Of a DNA stretch of 63,189 bases, positions 44,978 through 54,893 are shown piece after piece. How positions within the stretch are numbered: the stretch's first letter is position 1; every line of letters begins with the position of its first letter. The DNA is from Gemmatimonadota bacterium. Lineage in GTDB: Bacteria; Latescibacterota; UBA2968; UBA8231. A program made the position numbers and the translations under genes. Below the pieces are notes generated by a model that ran no database searches, was not told the origin of the DNA, and saw only the letters and a program-made list of their open reading frames with translations. The stretch is taken from positions 1 through 63,189 of the forward strand of contig JABHFS010000019.1 in assembly GCA_018672475.1 (NCBI GenBank). Reading direction: 5' to 3'.

Positions 44978-45832
44978 GTGCGGTATATTATCTCAGCGGT
45001 TCAGTCCAATTGGCCTCTTCACGGAGCATTACTGCTCGCAGGTAATTCGTTTATGGTAGCACTGTTTGATTCTTTGGATGTTGCTTTCGGTCTTGTCGCT
45101 TTCATGGTGGCTTATCTGCTGGTCGGTATTCCGATTAAATTTGCTGGATCGCACCGTTTGGGGAAAACCTATGGCGCCGTGTTCTATCTCGGAGTTCCCT
45201 GCTATTCTCCCACCACATGGGATCGCAGTCCTAACTTCTCTCCCGAGTTGATCTGGCCAGCGGTGCGCTCGCTGTTGTTTTGGGGGGTTCATTGCGCGGT
45301 AGCCTACAGTGTGTACTGGTATCTGGTAATAAGTTTCGAGCCCTCGCCCCTGCAGCGCTCTTATATGGCTCTCTTGCCTTTCTACGCTTTCTCGGAGACC
45401 TTCGCGGCGGTGCTACGCATGTTTTTTCTGCCGGCCGGTCGGGTGTTGTGCCCCGTGCACGCGCGGCCCTTGTTGGCGCCTTCGCTCTCCAAGTTCTGGG
45501 GCCGCTACTGGAATCGCTGGGTTAGCGATTGGCTGCGCCATTTGATTTTTGCACCACTGCTGCGCACGCCCTACAGAGCGGCCTTTGCGGTGTTCGTCAT
45601 TTCGGGTCTTTGGCATGAAATTGTACTAGAGCTGCCCTACTACTTGGCTGGGCATTCACCCACATTTGGCTCGATGACGCTATTTTTTCTACTACAGGGG
45701 CTGGCGCTTATACTTGAGCCGAAGCTCATCCGTCACCGCCCCGTACTGCGCCGAATCTACGGTTTGATCGCGGTGATCGTGCCGTCGCCGCTGCTTTTTA
45801 ACGATGCCTTTCTCTGGGCTTTTATGCTCTGA
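44978..45832 (+). CDS. MBOAT family acyltransferase (wax-synthase-like)
   Basis: A 284-residue membrane protein with about eight hydrophobic segments. SLSKFWGRYWNRWVSDWLRH is the MBOAT_2 signature and ISGLWHEIV carries the catalytic His of these membrane-bound O-acyltransferases. This group includes wax ester synthases and long-chain-alcohol O-fatty-acyltransferases. It is not in a clear operon. Substrate not known. Confidence 0.82.
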   Translation: MRYIISAVQSNWPLHGALLLAGNSFMVALFDSLDVAFGLVAFMVAYLLVGIPIKFAGSHRLGKTYGAVFYLGVPCYSPTTWDRSPNFSPELIWPAVRSLLFWGVHCAVAYSVYWYLVISFEPSPLQRSYMALLPFYAFSETFAAVLRMFFLPAGRVLCPVHARPLLAPSLSKFWGRYWNRWVSDWLRHLIFAPLLRTPYRAAFAVFVISGLWHEIVLELPYYLAGHSPTFGSMTLFFLLQGLALILEPKLIRHRPVLRRIYGLIAVIVPSPLLFNDAFLWAFML

Positions 45833-46421
45833 GCGTTACTGACTCTGTGTGGTCTTCTTGGCCTTCGATAGATGATGTTGAGTGGCATTTGCGCCGCAGG
45901 ACCGAAGGAGATCGATGCGGAACACGTCGCTACCGATCACGTCGTGGCGCTGGGTTTGCAGTCGGGTGAGTATTTCTCTGCCGGACGAAGCACTTGCGCA
46001 CGGATCAGCCCCCAGCGGTGGGGATCAAACTCATTGAAAGTTTTCCTTAAAAAAGTTCTAATAGCGTAAGGATTGACAAGTCGCCCAACGGCTTCCGCGT
46101 CCACTGCGAAGCCCTGGCCACGCGAAGCGTCTCGAATCGCGCGTTTGGGCCTCGGCCAAGCCGGTAAATTGTTTGGCATCGCAACGTATTTCGCCAATTG
46201 GCTTTGCCACGCAGAGCTAAAAACGTCGTGAATAACATCAGGAGAGACTTTCGTTGGGGGTTGGTCATCGACTACTGATTGGGTATCTTGGGGCCAGCCC
46301 CATGGTGCGGTCTTGTCTCGGGTGTAGGTTTCTTTGGTTTGGCGATTGAATAGTCCAATCTGAGACGACGGCATTTTCTTGTCGGAAAATGCCCACTGTA
46401 TTTCCTTTAACGACGATAGCC
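45833..46421. other. Gene-poor stretch, nothing recognisable
   Basis: No recognisable gene. A minus-strand ORF of 145 codons (45937-46374) has no family similarity I can see and no Shine-Dalgarno. A short plus-strand ORF (45872-46069) is equally unconvincing. The region may hold decayed DNA that belongs with the broken receiver gene downstream. Confidence 0.4.
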
Positions 46422-46631
46422 ATGGCCCCGATAAAAGTTCTTCTCATAGAAGATACAATTGGTATCCCGATGCTCAAGATCCTTGAACAAATGGGGTTAC
46501 GACGTAACGCTGGCGGAGGATGGCGAGCAGGCCTGGAGCATAGTCAATGAACGGCTGTTCGATATCCAAGCACAGCGTTGGAGGAGGGCGACTAAGCATT
46601 CATCCAAAAGCTGCGCGATTCGCTGAAATAA
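46422..46631 (+). pseudogene. Broken two-component receiver domain gene
   Basis: The ATG at 46422 begins MAPIKVLLIEDTIGIPMLKI and the frame then shifts by one base near 46496. A second frame continues GYDVTLAEDGEQAWSIVNER, the normal receiver order. The middle (with the phospho-Asp) is lost after LFDI, and the end FIQKLRDSLK then stop at 46631 is typical of receivers. So a frameshift and an internal deletion have destroyed a CheY-like response regulator directly upstream of the TonB-YfiR-kinase operon. Confidence 0.75.
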
Positions 46632-46638
46632 AGCATCC

Positions 46639-48672
46639 ATGCTCACCTCTTTCAGGACACCCAATCTATTGCATAAAACACGGCGACTGATCGCTTTTGT
46701 CAGTCTGTTCATGCTGGGGTTGTATATATCCGGGGCCACTGCCGATGTGAATGGCTTACTCGATCTAAGTCTGGAAGACTTGGCGCAAACTCCCGTTTCT
46801 TTGGTATCGCGCAAGGCCGAAGCCCCGTTCGGGTTGCCCGCAGCAGTCTCCGTAATCACTGCAAAAGAGCTGTATCATTCGAGCACCTTCAACCTAGCCG
46901 AAGCCCTGCGCTTAGTGCCCGGCTTCCACGTCGGTCGTATCGATGCCAATAAATGGGCCGTCTCTGCCCGCGGTTTCAACGGGCGCTACGCCAACAAAGT
47001 GCTCGGTCTGATTGATGGTCGCAGCATCTACACTACCGCTACGGCCGCAGGGGTCTTCTGGGAAATGCAGGACATCCTGCTCGCCGACCTAGATCGCGTA
47101 GAAGTTATCCGCGGTCCCGGCGCATCGCTGTGGGGTGCCAATGCAGTCAATGGGGTCGTAAACCTCGTCAGCAAAGAAGCCATTGCAACGCAGGGAGGTC
47201 ACCTGCGCCTCGGCATCGGCACCGAGGACCAACTGCTCCAAGGTCGCTACGGAGGCCGCATCAACGAGCAGACCTATTACCGCGCCTACGGGCACTTCGG
47301 CCGCCGTGACGACCTGAAAAGTAAAAGTGACATAGCGGCCAACGACAGCTGGGATTCCTGGAAAATGGGTACTCGTCTCGATTGGCGTCCCGCCGTGCGC
47401 GATCACATCACTCTGATCGCCGACCTACAGCAGGGCGATATGGCGCAAACTGCGTTGCTCTTTTCCCCCGAGGCGCCCTATTCGGACTTCGACCAACACC
47501 GCATACAATTCTCCAGCATCAGCACCTCTTGGCGTTGGCAGCGCGAAGTCTCGGACCGTTCCGATTTTAGTCTATTCTCATATTACGAAAACTTAGAGCG
47601 ACGGGGCCCACCGGCAGGTGAGTTGTCCGACATATGGAATAGCGAATTCCAACACCGCATAAGTCTCGGCAACCGCCACGAGTTGCTCTGGGGATTGCAA
47701 TATCGACTCACCGCTATTGAACGCATGAACCAGACTTTCACTGCATCCTTTTCCCCCCGCACCCGCCAACTGTCGCTCTTTGGAGGTTTTGCGCAAGACG
47801 ACATCTCCCTGGTAACAAATCGTTTGCGTCTGATCTTGGGCGCCAAACTAGAGCACAACGAATTCACCGGCTTGGAATTTCAGCCCAATGCGCGCCTGGC
47901 CTGGACGCCGACTGCCCGGCACGCTCTGTGGGCGGCTACTTCCCGTGCCGTGCGCAGTTCCTCGAGCGGCGAAAATGATGTTCGCCTCTTGCTGGGCGTC
48001 CTACCACCGGTGGAGGGGGCTCTCCCTGTCTTCCTTGGTTTGGTTGGCAACCCCGACTTCCGCGCTGAAACGATGCACGCGTTCGAGGCGGGCTACCGCT
48101 ACCGCTATGGGGGCTTACTATCCCTAGATGTGGCGACCTTCGCCAATGACTACACCGACTTGTTCGCAGTAGAGGGTACCCCGCTCATGCGCTTCGACGA
48201 CCATGTTCTACGAGCAGTTACCCCCCAAAATCAGATATCGGGACGCTCATACGGTGTGGAAATCTCAGGAAATTACAAGTGGTCCAACTCCTGGTCTCTC
48301 AATACGGCTTACGCCTTTTTTCACCTAAAACTCAAGTCACCTGAAGCCAGTTCGGGTCTCCACGGTGACCAGGAAAAGAATACCCCGAGACATATATTCA
48401 CCCTGGCTCTACAGGGGCTCAATATTTTGAGTACGGACCTCAATGCTACACTCCGCCGCGTCGGCCCTGTACTTGTAAATACAACAAATATCCCAGCCTA
48501 TAGTGAGCTTGACCTGTACGTAAATCGTCTAGTCGCAGACCAAACGAGTATATCCCTTTCTCTACAAAATATGCTCCACTCGAGCCACGCCGAGTACAGT
48601 ACTAGACTTCTGACAGTGCCTCTCATGCAGGCACAGCGCGCCTTTACACTAACCTTAGTGCGGGAATTCTAA
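46639..48672 (+). CDS. TonB-dependent receptor of sensory TonB-YfiR-kinase locus
   Basis: A 677-residue receptor with a signal peptide (RLIAFVSLFMLGLYISGATA). After cleavage LLDLSLEDLAQTPVSLVSRK is typical of receptors linked to signalling loci. Plug motifs are FNLAEALRLVPGFHVGR, SARGFNGRYANKVLGLIDGR and VEVIRGPGASLWGANAVNG; the barrel ends LTLVREF. It starts 8 bases after the broken receiver gene and is followed without gap by YfiR. It may sense an extracellular ligand, pass it to YfiR in the periplasm and thence to the kinase. Ligand unknown. Confidence 0.9.
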   Translation: MLTSFRTPNLLHKTRRLIAFVSLFMLGLYISGATADVNGLLDLSLEDLAQTPVSLVSRKAEAPFGLPAAVSVITAKELYHSSTFNLAEALRLVPGFHVGRIDANKWAVSARGFNGRYANKVLGLIDGRSIYTTATAAGVFWEMQDILLADLDRVEVIRGPGASLWGANAVNGVVNLVSKEAIATQGGHLRLGIGTEDQLLQGRYGGRINEQTYYRAYGHFGRRDDLKSKSDIAANDSWDSWKMGTRLDWRPAVRDHITLIADLQQGDMAQTALLFSPEAPYSDFDQHRIQFSSISTSWRWQREVSDRSDFSLFSYYENLERRGPPAGELSDIWNSEFQHRISLGNRHELLWGLQYRLTAIERMNQTFTASFSPRTRQLSLFGGFAQDDISLVTNRLRLILGAKLEHNEFTGLEFQPNARLAWTPTARHALWAATSRAVRSSSSGENDVRLLLGVLPPVEGALPVFLGLVGNPDFRAETMHAFEAGYRYRYGGLLSLDVATFANDYTDLFAVEGTPLMRFDDHVLRAVTPQNQISGRSYGVEISGNYKWSNSWSLNTAYAFFHLKLKSPEASSGLHGDQEKNTPRHIFTLALQGLNILSTDLNATLRRVGPVLVNTTNIPAYSELDLYVNRLVADQTSISLSLQNMLHSSHAEYSTRLLTVPLMQAQRAFTLTLVREF

Positions 48673-49218
48673 GTGCGAAGTACAGCCCGCATCCTCGCAT
48701 TTAGCGCGCTTATTGTCGCCTTTGTACCGGATCGCACGGCTTCGGCTCCCATCTCATCCGAATACCAAGTCAAGACGGCCTATCTCTACAATTTTGCCAA
48801 ATTTATCCAGTGGCCCGAAGGCACTTTCACAGATACGACAGAGGCCATCGTTATCGGCATTGCCGGCGAAGACCCTTTTGGCAGTCTATTAGACGAAGCT
48901 ATAAGCCAGCGCCGAGCACAGGGTCGCCCCTTGCGCGTTGAGCGCTACCACAACCTGGCAGATATCGGCCATTGCCACCTGCTCTTTGTCAGTCGTTCCG
49001 AAGCCAAGCAGCAGAGTGAATTGTTCAGAGCACTAGCAGATTCAAATGTAGTCACCATTGGCGAATCACCCGATTTCACAAAAGAAGGGGGCCAGGTCCG
49101 CTTCTTTCTCTCTAAAAGCCAGACCATTAAGATCGAAATAAACCGCACTGCCGCCCATCGAGCCGGCATCTTTATCAGCTCGCGTATCCTAAAGATGGCT
49201 CGTATATACAAGCCATAA
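48673..49218 (+). CDS. yfiR: YfiR family periplasmic protein
   Basis: A 181-residue protein from GTG at the base after the TonB receptor stop. A signal peptide ([20 protein letters not shown]) is followed by [18 protein letters not shown], the DUF4154/YfiR signature, then [11 protein letters not shown] and [20 protein letters not shown]. YfiR proteins are periplasmic repressors that bind sensor proteins; with TonB receptor and CHASE8 kinase it forms a well-known type of sensory triad. It likely controls the kinase below. No Cys pair seen. Confidence 0.92.
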   Translation: MRSTARILAFSALIVAFVPDRTASAPISSEYQVKTAYLYNFAKFIQWPEGTFTDTTEAIVIGIAGEDPFGSLLDEAISQRRAQGRPLRVERYHNLADIGHCHLLFVSRSEAKQQSELFRALADSNVVTIGESPDFTKEGGQVRFFLSKSQTIKIEINRTAAHRAGIFISSRILKMARIYKP

Positions 49219-49235
49219 GACCAGCCAAAGGATCC

Positions 49236-51980
49236 ATGACCGTGCTCAATCTTCACGATCTATCCATACGCTGGAAGATGATCCTCATAATCTCGCTAAC
49301 CGGCACGTCGACTCTGGTTTTGGCCTGCTCGGCCATCATCGTCTACGACAGGTCTTCAGCGCGCGACAACCTCGTGTCACAGATCCAGACATTGGCTGAA
49401 ATTACGGGGGAAAACAGCAGCGCAGCGCTCATCTTCAGCGATAAGGAATCGGCCGAAAAGACCCTAGCGGCCCTCAAGCCTCAGAGCAATATCGTCCGCG
49501 CGAGTCTCTATAGTGTACTGGGCAAACCCCTGGCCCTCTACCACAGAGATGGAATTGATTTCGAGGCGCCGGCGATCGACCGCTTTGGTGCACTTTTTAG
49601 CGATTCCCATCTCGAAATTTTCCACCCCATAAGCTTCGACGGCGAGCAGGTTGGCACACTCTACGTAGTTTCAGACCTAGTCTCGCTCAAAACAGCAAGC
49701 GGCTATGTGGTCCTGGTTTCCGTAGTTGTTCTCGTCTCTATTATTTTCATTATTTTAATGACATCTTCGCTGCAAAAAGTAATCTCCGGCCCCATTCTCA
49801 ACCTAGCGGAGTCGGCGCGTTTCATCTCTGAAGCTAAAGACTACAGCGTGCGCGCGGCGACACCACGTGGCAAGGACGAAGTCGGCTTACTCGTCAACGA
49901 CTTTAATAAAATGCTCGAACAAATCGAATCGAGCCGTGCCGATCTCGAACGAGAGAACAACGTGCGCCGCCAAGCAGAAGAATCCCTGCGCCGACTCAAC
50001 GAAGAATTGGAAGACCGTATCGAAGAGCGTACGGCCGAATACCAGCAGGCCAAGGACGCGGCTGAGGCGGCCAGCCGCCATAAGAGCGAGTTTATGGCCA
50101 ATATGAGCCACGAAATTCGCACGCCGATGAATGCCATTCTCGGGATGAACCAGTTGGTCATGGAAACCAAGCTCAGCGAGGACCAGCGCTCCTATTTGGG
50201 CACGGCGCAGGACTCAGCCGACATGCTCTTGCAACTGCTCAATGACATCCTCGACTTTTCCAAAGCCGAGGCGGGCAAGATCGAACTTGAGTCCGTCCCT
50301 TTCAACCTGCGAGACAGCATGGTGGGGATAATCAAAGGGCTGGCTGTTAGCGCGCACAGCAAAGACCTCGACCTAGCCTTCGGCGTCAATCCAGAGATGC
50401 CGACTAGCCTAATCGGAGATGAGGGGCGCCTGCGCCAGATTATCGTCAACTTGGTCGGCAACGCCATCAAATTCACCGAACGCGGGGGAGTTGAGCTCTA
50501 TATCGAGACCGAGCACGTCGACGGCGATTCGATCTTGCTACACGGCTGGGTCCACGATACGGGTATAGGGATCCCTAAAGAACAACAACAACAGATATTT
50601 GAAACCTTCACCCAAGCCGACGGCTCGATCACGCGCCAATATGGGGGCACTGGCTTAGGATTGGTTATTTCTACGCAGCTCGCCGCACTGATGCAAGGGG
50701 CTATCTGGGTCGAGAGCCAACCCGGCATCGGCAGCACATTCCAATTTACCGCACGTTTTGGGATCGCTCCAGACCCCCGCCCCGCCAGCGCGGTGAGTTC
50801 GGCACAACGCGTACTCGTAATCATGCCAAACGAAAACGAACACCGTCACGTAGTAGACCAGTTACGCGCCTGGGGGGCGCTAACGACCTTAGCCCTGACC
50901 ACCGAAGCCGCCCAACAGGCTATCGAAAGCGCGGACGAACCATTCTCGCTCGTATTATTGGACTATCACTTGGGGCCTTTAGAATGGATAGATTCAATGA
51001 CCCGCCTCTTGCGCGCACGGCGATCAACGACGACGATCGCCTTACTCTTACGCACCGGCATTCAGTACAATAGTCTCGATATTGACCTGCGCATCTTCAA
51101 ACCAGTGGCCTATGCCGAACTGCTGGCCGCAGTCGACGGATCGTATCTAGACGAGTTGCGAAAAATGGGCAACAACAACACAGGCGCCGCCGAAAAACAG
51201 CGGCCACTCGATATCTTACTCGTCGAGGACACACCGGCAAACCAACGCTTGGTCTCTGTTTTATTAGAAAAAAATGGACACGCGATTACCATCGCCAACA
51301 ACGGCCGCGAATGCCTAGCCTTATTTGCACAACACGCGTATGACGTAGTGCTCATGGATGTGCAAATGCCCGTTATGGACGGTCTCACAGCCACGGAAGA
51401 AATCCGCCGGCGCGAAGCGCAAACGAATACACACGTTCCCATCATCGCGATGACAGCCCGCACAATGGAAGGCGATGAAGAGCGTTGCCGAAAAGCCGGA
51501 ATGGATGCCTATCTGACCAAACCTATGCGCATTAAGGATTTGTTGGACATCCTGCAGGAAACGGTGCGCTCTGAACCGTCGACGCCCTTGCCAACGACGG
51601 CAGATACGGATGAACGTACTGCTAGCGGCGAGAGGGATACCGATTTGTATCACACTATGTTAGAGCAGATGGGAGAGGACGAGGAACTCTTAGCAGAGTT
51701 AATTGGCCGTGTACTCGATAGCGGTCCCGACCTCCTAACACAGATAGAACGAGCCGTAGAGGCACAAGATGCTGAACAAATAGAACAGATCGCCCACAGG
51801 CTAAAAAGCACCGTCGGCGTTCTGGGCACCAGCCCCTGTTTTGACGCCGCCGAAGCGGTCGAACACGCAGGGTACAATAACGAGTTACCTGCTGCCGAGG
51901 AAAAGCTGGGAAATTTAAAAGAGGTGTTCGCGCGCTATACGAAGCAATTAGAAGAATTTTCTGCGCGCATTCATGCCTGA
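49236..51980 (+). CDS. Hybrid histidine kinase: CHASE8-type sensor, HAMP, HisKA, HATPase, two REC, Hpt
   Basis: A 914-residue inner-membrane kinase behind AAAGGATCC. TM1 at about 14-38, a CHASE8-type periplasmic region to 155, TM2 at about 156-178, HAMP at 178-233 and a coiled coil to 282. HisKA has His292 ([14 protein letters not shown]). HATPase has the N-box [19 protein letters not shown] and GTGLGL. A first receiver (525-635) keeps LLDYHLG with Asp576, but its N-terminal acidic residues are MPNENE, not the usual pair. The second (658-775) is complete with Asp708 and Lys762. Hpt has His854 (AHRLKST). The output partner (probably the broken receiver) is missing. Confidence 0.92.
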   Translation: MTVLNLHDLSIRWKMILIISLTGTSTLVLACSAIIVYDRSSARDNLVSQIQTLAEITGENSSAALIFSDKESAEKTLAALKPQSNIVRASLYSVLGKPLALYHRDGIDFEAPAIDRFGALFSDSHLEIFHPISFDGEQVGTLYVVSDLVSLKTASGYVVLVSVVVLVSIIFIILMTSSLQKVISGPILNLAESARFISEAKDYSVRAATPRGKDEVGLLVNDFNKMLEQIESSRADLERENNVRRQAEESLRRLNEELEDRIEERTAEYQQAKDAAEAASRHKSEFMANMSHEIRTPMNAILGMNQLVMETKLSEDQRSYLGTAQDSADMLLQLLNDILDFSKAEAGKIELESVPFNLRDSMVGIIKGLAVSAHSKDLDLAFGVNPEMPTSLIGDEGRLRQIIVNLVGNAIKFTERGGVELYIETEHVDGDSILLHGWVHDTGIGIPKEQQQQIFETFTQADGSITRQYGGTGLGLVISTQLAALMQGAIWVESQPGIGSTFQFTARFGIAPDPRPASAVSSAQRVLVIMPNENEHRHVVDQLRAWGALTTLALTTEAAQQAIESADEPFSLVLLDYHLGPLEWIDSMTRLLRARRSTTTIALLLRTGIQYNSLDIDLRIFKPVAYAELLAAVDGSYLDELRKMGNNNTGAAEKQRPLDILLVEDTPANQRLVSVLLEKNGHAITIANNGRECLALFAQHAYDVVLMDVQMPVMDGLTATEEIRRREAQTNTHVPIIAMTARTMEGDEERCRKAGMDAYLTKPMRIKDLLDILQETVRSEPSTPLPTTADTDERTASGERDTDLYHTMLEQMGEDEELLAELIGRVLDSGPDLLTQIERAVEAQDAEQIEQIAHRLKSTVGVLGTSPCFDAAEAVEHAGYNNELPAAEEKLGNLKEVFARYTKQLEEFSARIHA

Positions 51981-52003
51981 GGCATAGATATATCTGATCC
52001 GCT

Positions 52004-52291
52004 ATGTTTCAGTTGGTCGCTCTCGAACTTGCTGGCGCATTCGCAGATGTTGCTCAACGCAATGTGCAGGTCGAGAATGATCCGCTCTATAAAAGCGGGC
52101 CACGGCGTTTTCGCGGTTACGCCCTCAGTCAGGTACTGGCCCGTCTGAAGGGTTTTTTAAGTTTTGCGACGCGCAACCATAGCCTGATCTGGGTGTGCGC
52201 AGACGGATATCGAACTACCTACGAATTTCATTCAATCAACAGAAACGGCGGTGATCTCACACCATTCGAATATGGATGCGTCGATCAGTAG
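52004..52291 (+). CDS. Short protein resembling a molybdopterin-domain fragment
   Basis: A 95-residue ORF with no strong Shine-Dalgarno. KSGPRRFRGYALSQVLARL and LIWVCADGYRTTYEF resemble the conserved stretch of sulfite-oxidase-like molybdopterin domains (RRY-G plus DGY), suggesting a truncated homologue rather than an enzyme; the Mo-ligand Cys is not visible. It may be a decayed gene or a small signalling relic next to the kinase. Low confidence. Confidence 0.35.
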   Translation: MFQLVALELAGAFADVAQRNVQVENDPLYKSGPRRFRGYALSQVLARLKGFLSFATRNHSLIWVCADGYRTTYEFHSINRNGGDLTPFEYGCVDQ

Positions 52292-52476
52292 CGAGAAAAA
52301 ACTAATTTAGACGCCCACTAAAGGGGGATGTGTACAAACCATTTATTCACAGCTACAGCAATAAAAGCAACCGTACTATTGCTTTCTATCTTTAGCGTAA
52401 TCTCCAAGAGTCGAAATAAGCGATCTAAATAGCTCGCTCAAGTGCTTTCTTTGCCGTTATAAGCACCGCAAACTAT

Positions 52477-52506
52477 TTGACTTACATTGTGAAGTAGCAG
52501 TATATT
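52477..52506 (+). promoter_or_regulatory. Sigma-70-like promoter for cysDN
   Basis: TTGACT at 52477-52482, an 18-base spacer and TATATT at 52501-52506, about 100 bases before the cysD start. The spacer is one base longer than ideal. It lies in an otherwise gene-free AT-rich stretch (52292-52609). Confidence 0.6.
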
Positions 52507-52513
52507 ACTGCTA
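52495..52513. promoter_or_regulatory. Perfect palindrome over the cysDN -10, likely operator
   Basis: TAGCAGTA, TAT, TACTGCTA: an 8-base perfect inverted repeat with a 3-base centre, placed across the -10 hexamer. A repressor binding here would block the promoter. The regulator is not known; this does not look like a CysB-type site. Confidence 0.6.
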
Positions 52514-52609
52514 TTATCTGGCGTAAAATTTACGATGCGCAATAGGTCTTTATGTCCCCTCAAGCGGACATCTGGCAAGCCGACAACTAACCCATATTAT
52601 ATAAAAACC

Positions 52610-53518
52610 ATGTATCAAGACTATACCATTACGCACCTCAGACAACTCGAATCTGAAGCGATTTATATTCTACGTGAAACTGCAGCTCAGTTTGAAAAAC
52701 CCGTCTTGTTATTTTCCGGCGGCAAAGATTCTATTGTCATGGCGTATTTGGCCAAAAAAGCATTTTGGCCGGCAAAGGTGCCATTCCCCCTGATGCACGT
52801 CGATACCGGACATAATTTTCCGGAAACGATGGAGTATCGCGATGCCTTTATTGCAACACTTGGAGTAGACTTAGTCGTGGCATCGGTTCAGGAAGCAATT
52901 GATACAGGCAAGGTTATCGAAGAAAAAGGACCTTATGCAAGTCGCAATAGCCTACAGACGGTGGCGCTGCTCGAAGCGTTAGAAGCGGGTCAGTATGATG
53001 CCGCACTTGGTGGCGGCCGTCGCGATGAAGAAAAAGCGCGAGCAAAAGAACGTTTTTTCTCTCATCGTGATGCCTTTGGCCAATGGGATCCCAAAAATCA
53101 GCGACCTGAACTGTGGAATATCTTTAACGGGCGCAAGCACCACGGTGAGCACTTCCGTATCTTTCCGCTCAGCAATTGGACCGAAATGGATATTTGGCAA
53201 TATGTCAAAGCCGAAGATCTTGAGTTGCCCAATCTCTACTTTTCGCACCAGCGCGACTGCATTGTGCGGCAGGGGGTCATCATGGCAGTGACCGATTTTA
53301 TCGAGGTGCAGGCCGATGAAGAAATAGAGAATATGACGGTTCGCTTCCGCACCATTGGTGATGCAACATGTACTGGGGCTGCACTATCGACCGCTAGTAG
53401 CCTAGAGGCTATTATTGCCGAAGTGGCTGCGGCTCGAGAAACTGAACGCGGTACCCGCACCGACGATAAACGCTCAGAAACCGCCATGGAAGATCGCAAA
53501 AAAGAAGGGTATTTTTAG
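52610..53518 (+). CDS. cysD: Sulfate adenylyltransferase subunit 2
   Basis: Start chosen at 52610 (MYQDYTITHLRQLESEA), giving 302 residues as in E. coli CysD; the frame extends upstream to 52535 but lacks homology. PP-loop LLFSGGKDSIVMAYLAKKA binds ATP; HVDTGHNFPETMEYRD, GGRRDEEKARAKERFFSHRD and PLSNWTEMDIWQYV are family signatures. With CysN it forms APS from sulfate and ATP. No clear Shine-Dalgarno precedes the ATG. CysC, CysH and the transporter are not in the window. Confidence 0.96.
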   Translation: MYQDYTITHLRQLESEAIYILRETAAQFEKPVLLFSGGKDSIVMAYLAKKAFWPAKVPFPLMHVDTGHNFPETMEYRDAFIATLGVDLVVASVQEAIDTGKVIEEKGPYASRNSLQTVALLEALEAGQYDAALGGGRRDEEKARAKERFFSHRDAFGQWDPKNQRPELWNIFNGRKHHGEHFRIFPLSNWTEMDIWQYVKAEDLELPNLYFSHQRDCIVRQGVIMAVTDFIEVQADEEIENMTVRFRTIGDATCTGAALSTASSLEAIIAEVAAARETERGTRTDDKRSETAMEDRKKEGYF

Positions 53519-53606
53519 CCCTCGCTCTGTTGGCGTACAAAAGCAGTCACATTAGGCATCCACCGTTCCCACAAATAGATCTTCAATCCCTCTTCAAGTT
53601 GATAAA

Positions 53607-54887
53607 ATGAGCGAAAATACGACCGCAGGTTATCTCAATATGGATCTTTTACGGTTTACTACTGCCGGTTCTGTTGACGATGGCAAGAGTACGCTAATTG
53701 GGCGCTTATTATATGATAGTAAAGCCATATTTGAGGACCAGCTTGAGGCCATAGAACAAAACTCTAAGGCTCGCGGCGATGAGAATATTAATCTCGCCTT
53801 ATTGACCGACGGGTTGCGTGCGGAACGCGAGCAGGGCATCACCATTGATGTAGCCTACCGCTATTTTGCAACACCCAAGCGCAAGTTCATCATTGCCGAT
53901 ACCCCAGGGCATATTCAATATACCCGCAATATGGTAACCGGTGCTTCTACAGCAAACCTGGCCATTGTGCTAGTGGATGCACGCAAGGGGGTAATTGAGC
54001 AGACCTGTCGCCATGCTTTTATCGCCGATTTATTACGTATCCAGCACATTGTCGTCTGCGTAAATAAAATGGACTTGGTCGATTGGTCGCAGGAAATTTT
54101 TGATAACATCGTCGACGATGTAAAAAAGTTTGCTTCGCGTCTTAATAACATCATAGACATAACCTTTATACCGGTTAGCGCACTGCTGGGCGATAATATT
54201 GTCGATCCATCCGAGCACATGAACTGGTACGAGGGACCGACGCTACTTTACTATCTCGAGACCGTATACATCGGCGCTGATGTAAACCACGTTGACGCCC
54301 GCCTGCCGGTACAATGGGTTATCCGGCCGCATTCGGATGCGTGGCATGATTTTCGTGGTTTTGCCGGTCGTATTGCCGGCGGTGTATTTAAACCCGGAGA
54401 TGAAGTGACGGTTCTACCCTCCGGATTTCAAAGTAAAGTAAAGGCCATACATACTTTGAACGGCGAATTAGCAGAAGCATACGCCCCTATGTCAGTCGCC
54501 GTAACTCTGGTTGATGAAATAGATATTTCGCGCGGCGACATGTTGGTCAAGCGGAACAACCCACCTGTACCCCGCCAGGATGTTGAAGCAATGATCTGTT
54601 GGTTTTCCGCAGATAAGACGCTTATGGCCCGAGGGAAATTTATCCTCCGTCATACGACCAAAGAAGTAAAAGCCATCATCAAAGAAGTGCGCTACAAGGT
54701 AAATATTAATACCTTGCACAAAATTGAAGCAGATCTGGAATTTACGCTCAATGATATCGGCCGTATATCACTGCGTACCTCAGCACCAATAATCGCCGAC
54801 AGCTATAAAAGCAATCGCATTACCGGCAGTTTTGTGTTGATTGATGATCAGACGAATGAGACGGTTGCCGCAGGTATGATTATCTAA
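53607..54887 (+). CDS. cysN: Sulfate adenylyltransferase subunit 1 (GTPase)
   Basis: A 426-residue elongation-factor-like GTPase. G1 is GSVDDGKS at 21-28, G3 DTPGH at 98-102, G4 NKMD at 153-156; RAEREQGITIDVAYRYF is the switch I region specific to CysN. It is shorter than E. coli CysN (475) and has no C-terminal APS kinase domain, so it is CysN alone. GTP hydrolysis drives APS formation by CysD. It follows cysD by 88 bases on the same strand. Base composition is lower in GC than the first 40 kb, by eye. Confidence 0.96.
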   Translation: MSENTTAGYLNMDLLRFTTAGSVDDGKSTLIGRLLYDSKAIFEDQLEAIEQNSKARGDENINLALLTDGLRAEREQGITIDVAYRYFATPKRKFIIADTPGHIQYTRNMVTGASTANLAIVLVDARKGVIEQTCRHAFIADLLRIQHIVVCVNKMDLVDWSQEIFDNIVDDVKKFASRLNNIIDITFIPVSALLGDNIVDPSEHMNWYEGPTLLYYLETVYIGADVNHVDARLPVQWVIRPHSDAWHDFRGFAGRIAGGVFKPGDEVTVLPSGFQSKVKAIHTLNGELAEAYAPMSVAVTLVDEIDISRGDMLVKRNNPPVPRQDVEAMICWFSADKTLMARGKFILRHTTKEVKAIIKEVRYKVNINTLHKIEADLEFTLNDIGRISLRTSAPIIADSYKSNRITGSFVLIDDQTNETVAAGMII

Positions 54888-54893
54888 CTCTAC

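Noticed and set aside
45937..46374. A minus-strand 145-codon ORF as a real gene
   Set aside because: No recognised family, no Shine-Dalgarno, and it lies in a zone with a broken gene.
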